Shown here one piece after another: positions 1 through 8,546 of a DNA stretch of 42,413 nucleotides. The stretch lies in the NCBI GenBank assembly GCA_017483225.1, contig JAFULF010000031.1:1-42413 (forward strand), given 5' to 3'. The position numbers and the translations under genes are program-made. The DNA is from Alistipes sp. (lineage in GTDB: Bacteria > Bacteroidota > Bacteroidia > Bacteroidales > Rikenellaceae). The notes below the pieces were generated by a model. That model saw nothing but the letters and a program-made list of their open reading frames with translations, ran no database searches and had not been told where the DNA came from. Position 1 is the stretch's first letter; the number at the start of each line of letters is the position of its first letter.

Positions 1-374
1 ACATCCCGCTCCTGCGCCTCCGGAGTGTCGGTGGCATCGGGGTTCCAATCACGGTGTACCGAGGTATAGTTCGTGATGCGTGTATGCGCCGCATTCATAC
101 CCGACATAATGGAGGTACGGGTCGGCGTAGATACCGGACAGACGTATGCGCTGGTCATAATCGTTCCCTGCTCCGCAAGACGGGCGATATTCGGGGTGTC
201 GTGACGCTGATTGAAGGGGTAAACCTCCTCACCAAAGGCTACCGAGGTGTCGAGCCAGCCGAGGTCATCAATCAGGAAGAAGACGATGTTCGGCTTCTCC
301 TCCACATTGTTGCAGGCAACAAGCGGGGCCGCCATAGCCAGCGTTGCCAAAGATTTGCTGAAAGGTTTTTTCAT
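1..374 (-). CDS. Sulfatase lipoprotein, N-terminal part (runs off left edge)
   Basis: Only the first 124 codons lie in the window; the rest is beyond position 1. The start is the ATG at 374. A lipoprotein signal ends in PLVAC with Cys21. Alkaline-phosphatase-superfamily sulfatase features follow: NIVFFLIDDLGW with the metal-binding Asp pair at 36-37, then CPVSTPTR. The S-x-P-x-R core is Ser82, Pro84, Arg86, so the formylglycine residue would be made from serine, which in this family needs the radical anaerobic maturase (anSME), not seen here. It would hydrolyse sulfate esters, probably on host or plant glycans, in the periplasm or at the cell surface. It lies 45 bp downstream of recR on the same strand. 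Substrate and sulfatase subfamily cannot be judged from this fragment. Confidence 0.9.
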   Translation of the reverse strand, partial: MKKPFSKSLATLAMAAPLVACNNVEEKPNIVFFLIDDLGWLDTSVAFGEEVYPFNQRHDTPNIARLAEQGTIMTSAYVCPVSTPTRTSIMSGMNAAHTRITNYTSVHRDWNPDATDTPEAQERD

Positions 375-419
375 AGGTTTTATTGTTTTAGGTTTCTTAT
401 CCGTTTGATTATGTAGCGG

Positions 420-1016
420 TTACTCCACCGCTCGACGATTCATCAGCGCCTGCGTGATGGTATGCTCATCGACATACTCCAACTCATCGCCGAAGCCGAT
501 ACCTCGTGCTATGGTAGTAATTTTCAGGTTCGAGAACTTGCGCAGGCTGTTCATCAGGTAGAAGAGCGTTGTCTCGCCCTCCACCGAGGCAGAGATGGCG
601 ATAATCACCTCTCGCACATCCCCCAGAGCGATGCGGTCCAGCAGCAGGTCAATCTTCAAGTCCGAGGGGGCGATGCCCTGCATCGGCGAAATCACTCCGC
701 CCAGCACGTTATATACACCTCGGTACTGCCCCGTCTTCTCAACCGAGAGAAGGTCGCTCACCTGCTCCACGACACACACGGTAGTATGGTCACGGGAGGT
801 GTCGCTGCATATCTCGCACACCTCGCTATCGGAGAGGTTGCCACACTTTGCGCAGTGGCAGATGTTGTTGCGGAAGTCGTCGATGCTCTGCGTCATCGTC
901 GCAACATCCTCACGCTCCATCTTCAAGATGTGCATCGCAAGGCGCAACGCCGTGCGCCGACCCACGCCGGGCAGACGTGAGAGGTCATTGACAACATTAT
1001 CCAAAAGTTTCGACAT
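420..1016 (-). CDS. recR: Recombination mediator protein RecR
   Basis: The product has 198 residues, the usual RecR length. An N-terminal helix-hairpin-helix (LPGVGRRTA, about residues 15-24) is followed by a C4 zinc finger with Cys55, Cys58, Cys67 and Cys70, then a Toprim domain starting near CVVEQVSDLL (81-90). RecR acts with RecO and RecF in the cytoplasm to load RecA on SSB-coated single-stranded DNA at gaps. It starts 11 bp after batE on the same strand and is probably cotranscribed with batD-batE. Every family hallmark is intact. Confidence 0.97.
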   Translation of the reverse strand: MSKLLDNVVNDLSRLPGVGRRTALRLAMHILKMEREDVATMTQSIDDFRNNICHCAKCGNLSDSEVCEICSDTSRDHTTVCVVEQVSDLLSVEKTGQYRGVYNVLGGVISPMQGIAPSDLKIDLLLDRIALGDVREVIIAISASVEGETTLFYLMNSLRKFSNLKITTIARGIGFGDELEYVDEHTITQALMNRRAVE

Positions 1017-1027
1017 ACCCCTACGTT

Positions 1028-1849
1028 TTATATTCGCTCCACATTGCTACTCTCGGTCCACCCCTTCTTGCCGTCGGCGATAACGACCTCGCACCACCCC
1101 TCTACCTCGGAGAGGATGCGTACTGCCGTGCCCTCGTGCAGGATGAAGAGGTCGGTGGCAGACCTGTCGGGCGAACTCTTCACCGAGATTGCCGACGAGA
1201 GGACTATGGCATCCTCACGGGTGAGCACATCGTGACGCTCAGAGAGGGCGAAGCCACTCGAAAAGATGACAAGCAGCAGAGCCGCCAGCGTGCCGTAGAA
1301 TCCCGCCTTGCGCACCCTCAACGAGGTGCCGAGCAGGAAGAGGAGCAGAAACACGAGCATCACGCCCACCGAGGCGAGCGAGAAGATGCTCCACGCCGTA
1401 GGGCTGCACGAGCGGCCCAGCGTGCGCACCCAGCGACCCAGAAAGAACTCCGGTATCTGCGTGATGTTATCCTTCGTGTGGGCCTGTGCTATTTTCAGGT
1501 TGTGCTGCACATCGTCGGCATTGGGCGTAAGGCGCAACGCACGGTTGTAGTAGAGGATGGCACGACCCATATCCCCCAACTTGAAGTAGGTATTGCCCAC
1601 ATTGTAGTACAACTTGGCGGAGAACTTGCCCTCGTCAAGAATCTGCGTATAGTATTCGAGCGCCTCCGTGTAGTTGCCGTCGATGTAGGCCCTATTGCCT
1701 GCATCCCACGCCAATACGGCACCCTCCTTGGTCGCTGCCAACGCCTCGCCATAAGGCTCGGTTGGCGACGATACTGTATCACTCTGCGCCGAGGCGATGC
1801 CCGTGCAAAGCAACGCCACCAAAAGTGCTGTATATAATCTTGCCATCAT
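1028..1849 (-). CDS. batE: BatE-like TPR/SH3 membrane protein
   Basis: The product has 273 residues: a signal peptide (1-21, ending ASA), a TPR array at about 45-120 with a clear repeat around AKLYYNVGNTYFKLGDMGRA, two hydrophobic segments near 150-175 and 182-202, and a C-terminal SH3-like domain from about 213. This matches BatE of the Bacteroides aerotolerance (Bat) operon, an envelope protein thought to work with BatA, BatB and BatD; the biochemical role is unresolved. It begins 1 bp after the batD stop codon, so the pair is almost certainly one transcript. Two adjacent ATGs occur at the start and the first is used here. BatA, BatB and BatC are not adjacent. Confidence 0.85.
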   Translation of the reverse strand: MMARLYTALLVALLCTGIASAQSDTVSSPTEPYGEALAATKEGAVLAWDAGNRAYIDGNYTEALEYYTQILDEGKFSAKLYYNVGNTYFKLGDMGRAILYYNRALRLTPNADDVQHNLKIAQAHTKDNITQIPEFFLGRWVRTLGRSCSPTAWSIFSLASVGVMLVFLLLFLLGTSLRVRKAGFYGTLAALLLVIFSSGFALSERHDVLTREDAIVLSSAISVKSSPDRSATDLFILHEGTAVRILSEVEGWCEVVIADGKKGWTESSNVERI

Positions 1850-1850
1850 A

Positions 1851-3707
1851 CTATCTCTTTACTGCTGATTCGATTTTCGATACTATCTCTATGCCCTCGC
1901 CGTAAATCTCCTCCATCGTTGCTGTCGCTATCGGCGAGTACTGGGCCTCCTCGCACTTGGAGATAATCTCCGTGATGGCGAGAGCCTCCTCGGTGGCTCC
2001 TCGGCGGTTCAACTCCTCACGGATACTCTCCTTCGTGAGGTCGGCAACCGGGATGTTGAAGCGGTCGCTGATATATCCCCACAAGGCTCTGAGCATCTCC
2101 TCGTAGAAGGCTCGACGATTCTGCTCCTTCATATATCGGGCAGCCGAGCGGAAACGCTGCACGGCAACCTTGTTGGCTCGGCGACCTCGCACAAGCACCA
2201 CATTGCGGTTGTCACGGATGCGCTTGCGCAGCACCACATAGAGCAGGGCGGCGAGCATCACCATACCACACAAGATGAGCCAATAGAGCGGCGAGAACAT
2301 CAGCGGAGCGGTGTGACTATGGAGCGACGGGCGACCCAGCTTGATGAAGCGGATATCGCTGGCAAGCAGTCGCACATCCTCCTTATTGGTCGTCGTGAGA
2401 AGCCCCTGCACCGCACTCGCAGCACGGCTCTGGTCGGGGGTCACCGTGATAGAGAACGGCTCCGACGAGAGGGTTACATACTCGCCACTATCGGGGTTGA
2501 AGTATGTGAACTCGACCGGCGAGATGGTGTAGTCGCCCTCGGCACGTGCTATGAACGGATACTCGAAGCTCTTATACCCCGTAGAACCGGAGGCTGTGGT
2601 ATTTATCTGCTCGGTACTCTTGGTGTCGTACAACTCGAAGGAGGCAGGCAGCGAGAGGGTCGGCGCCTGCATAAAGTTGAGATTGCCCGCACCGGCGATA
2701 CGTACCGAGATATTTGCTGCCGAGTTGGCAACCACCTGCGCCGTGGAGAGTTTCGCCGACATATTGTAGCGGCCTACCGCACCCGTGAAGGATGATGGTG
2801 CTCCGGCAGGGAACTCCTTGACACGGAGGCTCACCTGCGGCGTGAGCAGCTCTCGGCGCACGTTATAGACATCGGGGCCGCCACCAAAGAATGGGTCGAA
2901 GCCTCGGTTACTATGCACGACAATCTGTATCACGGCAGTAAGTTGTGCCGGCTCGATGCGCAGCGTGCCGCTCTGCTGTGGGTAGAGCAGCCACTCGGCA
3001 ATGTTGTAGGTGTCGTACACCTTATTGTTGAGCGTCTCTCGGAAAGGGCCCTGCTCAACCTCGTTCTGCTGGCTCCAAAAGCCGTTGAACGCAGGGGTCT
3101 TCATCGCCTCAATGCCTACGAGATTTACTCGGCTGTATAGTTTCAGCGTAGCACGCACCGGCTCGCCCTTATATACGGAGGAGCGGGAGAGTGTCAGGCG
3201 CAGCAGGATGTCGTCCTTGGCTATCTGGTTGCCGGCACGGCTCTCCATCGACTGCTCACCACCCTGTCGGTCGTTGCCGTCACTGCCACCTCCGCCACCG
3301 GCGGCTGCGCCGTCACGTACCTCTATGGGTGTTGGCTTTGTGGCATACGGGGTGCCATCCACCTTGACCTCCGCCGTGCCGATGGTTATGTTGCCACTGC
3401 GCTGCGGAAGCAGTACGTAGGTGATGGAGTAGTTGATGCTCGACGTGACCTTGCCGTTAATCCACGAGGTCGAGGAGCCTTGCGATACGGCAGGGCCTGC
3501 CATAACATCAAAGCCCTCAAACGACGGGGGCGCAAAGGAGTCATCGTCAGGCTTTGCGTTGAGCTGAAACTCGACACGGAAAGCCTCGCCCATCGAGACA
3601 ATCATCGGGGCATTGGTCTTGAACGAGACCTTCTCGTCGGCATACGATGCGAAGGCGGTCGTCGCCACAAGAAGGGTTGTAAAGAGAAATTTTATAAGAT
3701 TGTTCAT
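1851..3707 (-). CDS. batD: BatD-like oxygen-tolerance protein
   Basis: The product has 618 residues with a signal peptide (1-23) and an N-terminal beta-rich BatD region (KVSFKTNAPMIVSMGE; PPSFEGFDVMAGP). A glycine-rich low-complexity stretch sits near 135-150. A second BatD-type region and a single membrane helix (PLYWLILCGMVMLAALLYVVL, about 470-490) follow, then a basic cytoplasmic tail of about 125 residues. This is the standard BatD layout; in Bacteroides the bat genes were linked to oxygen tolerance. The upstream neighbour is fumarase rather than batC, so this copy stands without batA-batB-batC. Confidence 0.88.
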   Translation of the reverse strand: MNNLIKFLFTTLLVATTAFASYADEKVSFKTNAPMIVSMGEAFRVEFQLNAKPDDDSFAPPSFEGFDVMAGPAVSQGSSTSWINGKVTSSINYSITYVLLPQRSGNITIGTAEVKVDGTPYATKPTPIEVRDGAAAGGGGGSDGNDRQGGEQSMESRAGNQIAKDDILLRLTLSRSSVYKGEPVRATLKLYSRVNLVGIEAMKTPAFNGFWSQQNEVEQGPFRETLNNKVYDTYNIAEWLLYPQQSGTLRIEPAQLTAVIQIVVHSNRGFDPFFGGGPDVYNVRRELLTPQVSLRVKEFPAGAPSSFTGAVGRYNMSAKLSTAQVVANSAANISVRIAGAGNLNFMQAPTLSLPASFELYDTKSTEQINTTASGSTGYKSFEYPFIARAEGDYTISPVEFTYFNPDSGEYVTLSSEPFSITVTPDQSRAASAVQGLLTTTNKEDVRLLASDIRFIKLGRPSLHSHTAPLMFSPLYWLILCGMVMLAALLYVVLRKRIRDNRNVVLVRGRRANKVAVQRFRSAARYMKEQNRRAFYEEMLRALWGYISDRFNIPVADLTKESIREELNRRGATEEALAITEIISKCEEAQYSPIATATMEEIYGEGIEIVSKIESAVKR

Positions 3708-3792
3708 ATAAAAAACAACGATATAAAACTGCGTTTATTATCCGACTGACGGATTGTTTTTCAAACGATTATCAATATGCTAAAACCCAAAG

Positions 3793-3811
3793 CCCCCTTG
3801 CGGGAAGGGGG
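3793..3811 (-). terminator. Hairpin after fumarase; possible terminator or small palindromic repeat
   Basis: CCCCCTT (3793-3799) pairs perfectly with AAGGGGG (3805-3811) around a 5-nt loop. On the minus strand it lies 55 bp after the fumarase stop and is followed by a moderately T-rich stretch (CTTTGGGTTTT). A related hairpin with the same trailing GGATT(T/G)GGG-type sequence occurs at 29903-29936, so this may be a dispersed palindromic repeat serving as a terminator. Confidence 0.5.
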
Positions 3812-3865
3812 ATTGGGTCGGTATGTAGGCTCTTGTCCTACTATGCAAAAGTGCTACGTTGCAGC

Positions 3866-5479
3866 TTAGTGCGCAAAGTCGGCGAAGAAGTCGTTGCCCT
3901 TATCATCCACGATGATGAATGCAGGGAAGTTCTCAACGTAAATCTTGCGCACCGCCTCCATTCCGAGCTCAGGGAAATCGACAACCTCAACGCTCTTGAT
4001 GGAGTTCTTCGCCAAGATAGCCGCAGGGCCGCCGATAGAGCCGAGGTAGAAGCCGCCGTGAGCCTTGCAGGCATCGGTCACCGCCTTCGAGCGGTTACCC
4101 TTGGCAACCATAACCATCGAGCCACCCACGCTCTGGAACAAATCTACGTAAGGGTCCATACGTCCTGCGGTGGTAGGGCCGAAGGAGCCGGAAGCCATAC
4201 CTGCCGGAGTCTTGGCAGGGCCTGCGTAATATACCGGATGGTTCTTGAAGTACTCAGGCATAGGCTTACCCTCGTCGAGCATCTGCTTGATGCGTGCGTG
4301 AGCGATATCACGAGCCACGATGAGCGTGCCCTTCAAGTTCAGACGGGTCTTGATAGGATACTTGGTCAGAATCTCACGCACCTTATCCATACCCTCGTCG
4401 AGGTCGATATCCACGGCCGGCGACATTGCCGGTGCCTCCGCAGGGAGGAAGCGTGCCGGATTCTTCTCCAACTGCTCCAAGAAGATACCCTCCGGAGTAA
4501 TCTTCGCCTTGATGTTGCGGTCTGCCGAGCAGCTTACGCCGATAGCGACAGGGCAGGAGGCTGCGTGACGTGGAGCACGGATGACACGCACGTCGTGTAC
4601 GAGGTACTTACCGCCAAACTGCGCACCGATACCCATCTCCTGACAGATTTTGAGAATCTTCTCCTCCCATTCGAGGTCACGGAAGCAGCGACCGCCCTCG
4701 TTACCCGATGTTGGAAGTTCGTCGAGGTAGCCCGCCGAAGCCTTCTTCACGGTCGAAAGGCACATCTCCGCCGAGGTGCCGCCGATGCAGACTGCCAAGT
4801 GGTATGGAGGGCAGGCAGAGGTACCCAAATCCTTGATATGCTCCTTGAAGAACTTGGTCAAAGACTCCTCGTTGAGCAACGCCTTGGTCTGCTGATAGAG
4901 GAAGGTCTTGTTTGCCGAGCCACCACCCTTGGTGATGAAGAGGAACTCGTACTCCATTCCCGGATGACCTCCGTAGATGTCAATCTGCGCCGGAAGGTTC
5001 GAGCCCGTATTGTGCTCATCGGTCATCGTGATAGGCACAACCTGCGAGTAGCGGAGGTTACGCTCCTTGTAGGTCTCGTACACACCACGGGTGATGCACT
5101 CCGCATCATCCACGCCTGTATATACATCCTCGCCCTTGTGAGCCACGCAGATTGCCGTACCGGTATCCTGACAGGTTGGGAGTTCTCCCTCGGCTGCCAC
5201 CACCGAGTTCATCAGCATCGTGTAGGCCACGAACTTGTCGTTGTCGGTTGCCTCGGCATCGTCAAGGATATTGCGAAGTTTTTGAAGGTGCGAAGCACGC
5301 AGGTAGAAGGATACATCCTCATAAGCCGCCTTCGAGAGCAGCTCCAAGCCCTTCGGGTCAACCTTCAAAATCTTGCGACCGTCGCACTCTACTACCTTCA
5401 CATAGTCCTTTGTGAGCAAGCGGTACTCGGTGTTGTCACGCTCGATTGGGAGCGGAGCCTGATAGATAAATTCTGCCAT
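3866..5479 (-). CDS. fumA: Fumarate hydratase, class I (Fe-S)
   Basis: The product has 537 residues from the chosen ATG at 5479 ([17 protein letters not shown]). An in-frame ATG 15 codons upstream (5524) adds a basic sequence that does not look conserved and lies close to the promoter, so the inner start is preferred. It catalyses reversible hydration of fumarate to malate in the cytoplasm. The three 4Fe-4S ligands expected from E. coli FumA are at Cys103 (PTCQDTGTA), Cys223 and Cys317 (GVSCSADRN). The C-terminal beta domain carries [13 protein letters not shown]. Alpha and beta domains are fused, as in FumA. In Bacteroidales this enzyme belongs to the fumarate/succinate branch. A strong promoter lies just upstream. 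Confidence 0.96.
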   Translation of the reverse strand: MAEFIYQAPLPIERDNTEYRLLTKDYVKVVECDGRKILKVDPKGLELLSKAAYEDVSFYLRASHLQKLRNILDDAEATDNDKFVAYTMLMNSVVAAEGELPTCQDTGTAICVAHKGEDVYTGVDDAECITRGVYETYKERNLRYSQVVPITMTDEHNTGSNLPAQIDIYGGHPGMEYEFLFITKGGGSANKTFLYQQTKALLNEESLTKFFKEHIKDLGTSACPPYHLAVCIGGTSAEMCLSTVKKASAGYLDELPTSGNEGGRCFRDLEWEEKILKICQEMGIGAQFGGKYLVHDVRVIRAPRHAASCPVAIGVSCSADRNIKAKITPEGIFLEQLEKNPARFLPAEAPAMSPAVDIDLDEGMDKVREILTKYPIKTRLNLKGTLIVARDIAHARIKQMLDEGKPMPEYFKNHPVYYAGPAKTPAGMASGSFGPTTAGRMDPYVDLFQSVGGSMVMVAKGNRSKAVTDACKAHGGFYLGSIGGPAAILAKNSIKSVEVVDFPELGMEAVRKIYVENFPAFIIVDDKGNDFFADFAH

Positions 5480-5552
5480 AATAGTTCTGTTTTTATAGTT
5501 TTTGTGTTCGATTTTCCGCAGCATACTCTATGCACATAGTGCATACAAGATA

Positions 5553-5585
5553 CAAAGATAATGAAATTTCGAAATAAAACTCAAA
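5553..5585 (-). promoter_or_regulatory. Bacteroidetes-type promoter of fumarase
   Basis: On the minus strand a TTTG (5585-5582) is followed after 21 bp by TATCTTTG (5560-5553), a full match to the TAnnTTTG -7 element. The predicted start of transcription is about 65-70 nt before the chosen fumarase ATG. Confidence 0.75.
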
Positions 5586-5617
5586 CAGAGTGCTGTTTTT
5601 TTACGGGAGGGTGAGAT

Positions 5618-5684
5618 GGGACGCAACGGCAAGGGCCTCTGCACCGCCCTTAATCGGCCCTGCTCGACCCTGCCGCTGCGCCCC
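5618..5684. repeat. GC-rich imperfect inverted repeat between clpB and fumarase
   Basis: GGGACGCAACGGCAAGGG (5618-5635) can pair with CCCTGCCGCTGCGCCCC (5668-5684) with few mismatches. An inner AAGGGC (5631-5636) can instead pair with GCCCTT (5646-5651), so two competing folds exist. It begins a few bases after the clpB stop and may act in clpB 3'-end formation. No classic T-tract follows on the minus strand. Confidence 0.5.
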
Positions 5685-5689
5685 GCTCC

Positions 5690-8296
5690 CTAATTCGAGA
5701 AGTGCAACACGCCATCCGCCACATCAATAGATATGGCCTTCTCACGATTGACCTCGCCGGCGAGAATCCGCTTCGAGAGTTCGTTCACAACCTCTCGCTG
5801 TATCACCCGCTTCACGGGGCGTGCACCAAACATAGCATCGTAGCCGGCACGGGCAATCCAATCTCGTGCCGCCGCCGTATAGTCGAGCGATATGCCGTTG
5901 TGGGAGAGCATCTTACGGATGGCCGACATCTGCATATCCACGATGGTACGGATATCCTGCTCCGAGAGTGGCTCGAACATCACAATCTCGTCGATACGGT
6001 TCAGGAACTCCGGTTTAAGCTGCTGTTTGAGCAGCTCCACCACATCGCCCTTGGTGCGCTCGACCACCTGCTCCGGCACTGCACCCCCATTTGCCGCCGA
6101 GGCGGTAGCGAAGGCCTCCTGAATCAGCGAGGAGCCCATATTCGAGGTCATTATGATTATCGTGTTGCGGAAATCGACCGTGCGGCCCTTATTGTCGGTC
6201 AGGCGACCATCGTCGAGCACCTGCAACAAAATGTTGAAAACGTCGGGATGTGCCTTCTCGATTTCGTCAAGCAGAACGACCGAGTAGGGCTTGCGTCGCA
6301 CCGCCTCGGTGAGCTGTCCGCCCTCGTCGTATCCGACATATCCCGGAGGCGCTCCAACCAGACGTGAAACGCTGTGACGCTCCTGATACTCACTCATATC
6401 AATACGTGTCATCATATTCTCGTCATTGAAGAGGAACTCCGCCAACGCCTTCGCCAGCTCGGTCTTGCCGACGCCCGTAGTGCCCAAGAATATGAACGAG
6501 CCGATAGGTTTTCGAGGGTCGTTCAGCCCTGCACGTGAGCGGCGCACAGCATCCGAAATCACGCTTATCGCCTGCTGCTGCCCCACCACTCGGCGATGCA
6601 GCTCCTGCTCCATATTGAGCAGCTTCTCTCGCTCCGAGGAGAGCATCCTCGTAACCGGTATGCCCGTCCAGCGAGATACCACCTCGGCGATATCCTGCGA
6701 ATCGACCTCCTCCTTAATCATCTGCCCGTTGGTGGTGGCGGCATCGAGTTCATCCTGCAAGGCGGAGATGTGCTTCTGCGCCTCGACAATCTTGCCGTAG
6801 CGAATCTCCGCAACACGGCCATAGTCACCCTGACGCTCCGCCTGCTGTGCCTCGACTTTCAGCCGCTCGATAGCATCCTTCTCCTGCTGTATCTTGCGCA
6901 GGATATCACGCTCGCCCTGCCACTTCGCACGCCTCTCCGCCGTCCGTGCCTTTAAGTCCTCTATCTCCTTATCAAGTAGTGCAATACGCCCCTTGTCATT
7001 CTCTCGGCGGATGGCCTCTCGCTCGATTTCGAGTTGGCGCACACGGCGCTCCAACGAGTCAATCTCCTCCGGCACGGAGTTCATCTCCAAGCGCAGGCGT
7101 GATGCCGCCTCATCCACAAGGTCTATCGCCTTATCGGGCAGGAAGCGGCTCGTAATATATCGGTGCGACAACTCCACGGCAGCGACAATCGCCTCATCCT
7201 TGATGCGCACCTGATGGTGGCTCTCGTATCGCTCTTTCAGTCCTCGGAGTATAGAGATGGCATCCTCGGTGGTCGGCTCGTCAATCATCACCTTCTGGAA
7301 GCGGCGTTCCAGCGCCTTATCCTGCTCGAAGTACTTCTGAAACTCGTCGAGCGTCGTAGCACCTATCGTGCGCAGTTCGCCTCTGGCGAGGGCCGGTTTG
7401 AGGATGTTGGCGGCATCCATCGCTCCGGCACCCTTGCCTGCGCCTATGAGCGTATGTATCTCGTCGATAAAGAGCAGTATCTCGCCATCGCCCGCAATCA
7501 CCTCCTGCACAACACCTTTGAGTCGCTCCTCGAACTCGCCCTGATACTTCGCTCCGGCAATCAGTGCACCCATATCGAGCGAGAAGATGACCTTCGAGCG
7601 CAGATTCTCCGGCACATCCCCATCGACGATGCGGTGAGCAATGCCCTCGGCGATGGCGGTCTTTCCGACACCCGCCTCACCGACCAAAATAGGGTTGTTC
7701 TTGGTACGGCGGGAGAGTATCTGCAAGACTCGGCGAATCTCCTCGTCACGACCAATCACGGGGTCGAGTTTGCCGCCACGAGCCAGCTCATTGAGGTTGA
7801 TGGCATACTTGCCCAGAGCGTTGAACTCCTGCGTAGCGGTCTGCGAATCGACCGTAGCACCCTTGCGGAACTGCCTTATCGCCTCCGTAACCTCCCTCTC
7901 CGAGGCCCCTGCCCCTTTGAGGATGTCGGCCGAGCGACCCCGCTCGGCAATAAGGGCAAGCAGAAGATGCTCCACCGAGGCATATTTATCGTTAAAACTC
8001 TTTGTAAAATCCACGGCACGCTGAATGATGCGTGAGGCCTCCGTCGAGAAGTATTGCTCGGAGGTGCCGCCACTAACCCTCGGCAGGGATGCCACCGCTG
8101 CGGCGACCTCGTCACGCAACGAGCGCACATTAACACCTACCCTGCCCAGCAGAAATGCCCCGAGCGAGTCATCCTCGGCAATAAGTACGGAGAGAATATG
8201 CAGAGGGTCGATGCTCTGCTGGCCGGCCTCACGAGCCTTGCCCGCCGCCGACTGTAACGCCTCCTGCGCCTTGATTGTAAGTGAATTGATGTTCAT
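5690..8296 (-). CDS. clpB: ATP-dependent chaperone ClpB (disaggregase)
   Basis: The product has 868 residues, close to the family norm. A double Clp_N domain covers 1-145. The first AAA+ module has Walker A GEAGVGKT (206-213). A coiled-coil middle domain rich in Glu, Lys and Arg spans about 400-525 and separates ClpB from ClpA/ClpC. The second AAA+ module has Walker A GTTGVGKT near 605-612, and the C-terminal small domain follows. It forms hexamers that extract polypeptides from aggregates together with DnaK. The start ATG at 8296 gives the canonical N-terminus. It stands alone on its strand; the intergenic region shared with the divergent CotH-like gene carries possible stress-regulation elements. 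Confidence 0.98.
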   Translation of the reverse strand: MNINSLTIKAQEALQSAAGKAREAGQQSIDPLHILSVLIAEDDSLGAFLLGRVGVNVRSLRDEVAAAVASLPRVSGGTSEQYFSTEASRIIQRAVDFTKSFNDKYASVEHLLLALIAERGRSADILKGAGASEREVTEAIRQFRKGATVDSQTATQEFNALGKYAINLNELARGGKLDPVIGRDEEIRRVLQILSRRTKNNPILVGEAGVGKTAIAEGIAHRIVDGDVPENLRSKVIFSLDMGALIAGAKYQGEFEERLKGVVQEVIAGDGEILLFIDEIHTLIGAGKGAGAMDAANILKPALARGELRTIGATTLDEFQKYFEQDKALERRFQKVMIDEPTTEDAISILRGLKERYESHHQVRIKDEAIVAAVELSHRYITSRFLPDKAIDLVDEAASRLRLEMNSVPEEIDSLERRVRQLEIEREAIRRENDKGRIALLDKEIEDLKARTAERRAKWQGERDILRKIQQEKDAIERLKVEAQQAERQGDYGRVAEIRYGKIVEAQKHISALQDELDAATTNGQMIKEEVDSQDIAEVVSRWTGIPVTRMLSSEREKLLNMEQELHRRVVGQQQAISVISDAVRRSRAGLNDPRKPIGSFIFLGTTGVGKTELAKALAEFLFNDENMMTRIDMSEYQERHSVSRLVGAPPGYVGYDEGGQLTEAVRRKPYSVVLLDEIEKAHPDVFNILLQVLDDGRLTDNKGRTVDFRNTIIIMTSNMGSSLIQEAFATASAANGGAVPEQVVERTKGDVVELLKQQLKPEFLNRIDEIVMFEPLSEQDIRTIVDMQMSAIRKMLSHNGISLDYTAAARDWIARAGYDAMFGARPVKRVIQREVVNELSKRILAGEVNREKAISIDVADGVLHFSN

Positions 8297-8331
8297 AGTC
8301 CTAAATTATTTTGTTGCTTATCTGGTATCGA

Positions 8332-8423
8332 ACAAAACCTTTGCCAATAGCATTTGGCGGGCGCAGCTATGTCGCTTTGGCGCAGTTTGGCACACCTCCT
8401 ATGCCACCTTATGACAATCTGTC
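8332..8423 (-). promoter_or_regulatory. Putative sigma54-like promoter and upstream palindrome of clpB
   Basis: On the minus strand TTGGCAAAGGTTTTGTT (around 8347-8331) has the GG-N10-G spacing of a -24/-12 promoter, though the -12 dinucleotide is GT rather than GC. It would place the transcript start about 25 nt before the clpB ATG. GACA-GAT-TGTC (read on the minus strand, 8423-8413) is a perfect short palindrome about 95 bp upstream of that start, where enhancer-binding-protein sites usually lie. A second TGGCAT-type element at 8389-8408 has similar spacing. No TAnnTTTG element was seen here. Confidence 0.35.
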
Positions 8424-8483
8424 GCAGTCTTTTCGGCACCTTCACTTTTGTTAAGGGTTGTATAACAGATGTTTATTTCGGGC

Positions 8484-8519
8484 AATATTTGTTTACAAAT
8501 ATTAAAAAGCCTATATTTG
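8484..8519 (+). promoter_or_regulatory. Promoter of the lipoprotein locus with overlapping palindrome
   Basis: TTTG (8488-8491), 20 bp, then TATATTTG (8512-8519) match the Bacteroidetes consensus; the transcript would start about 20 nt before the CotH-like ATG. A perfect 9-2-9 palindrome, AATATTTGT / ACAAATATT (8484-8492 and 8495-8503), lies exactly over the -33 element, as expected for a repressor operator. Confidence 0.7.
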
Positions 8520-8546
8520 TGGTACGTAATACGTTAATAGGTTTTT

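Noticed and set aside
3833-5539. A 568-codon plus-strand frame opposite fumarase
   Set aside because: It is a shadow of the fumarase reading frame; the encoded sequence has no family features.
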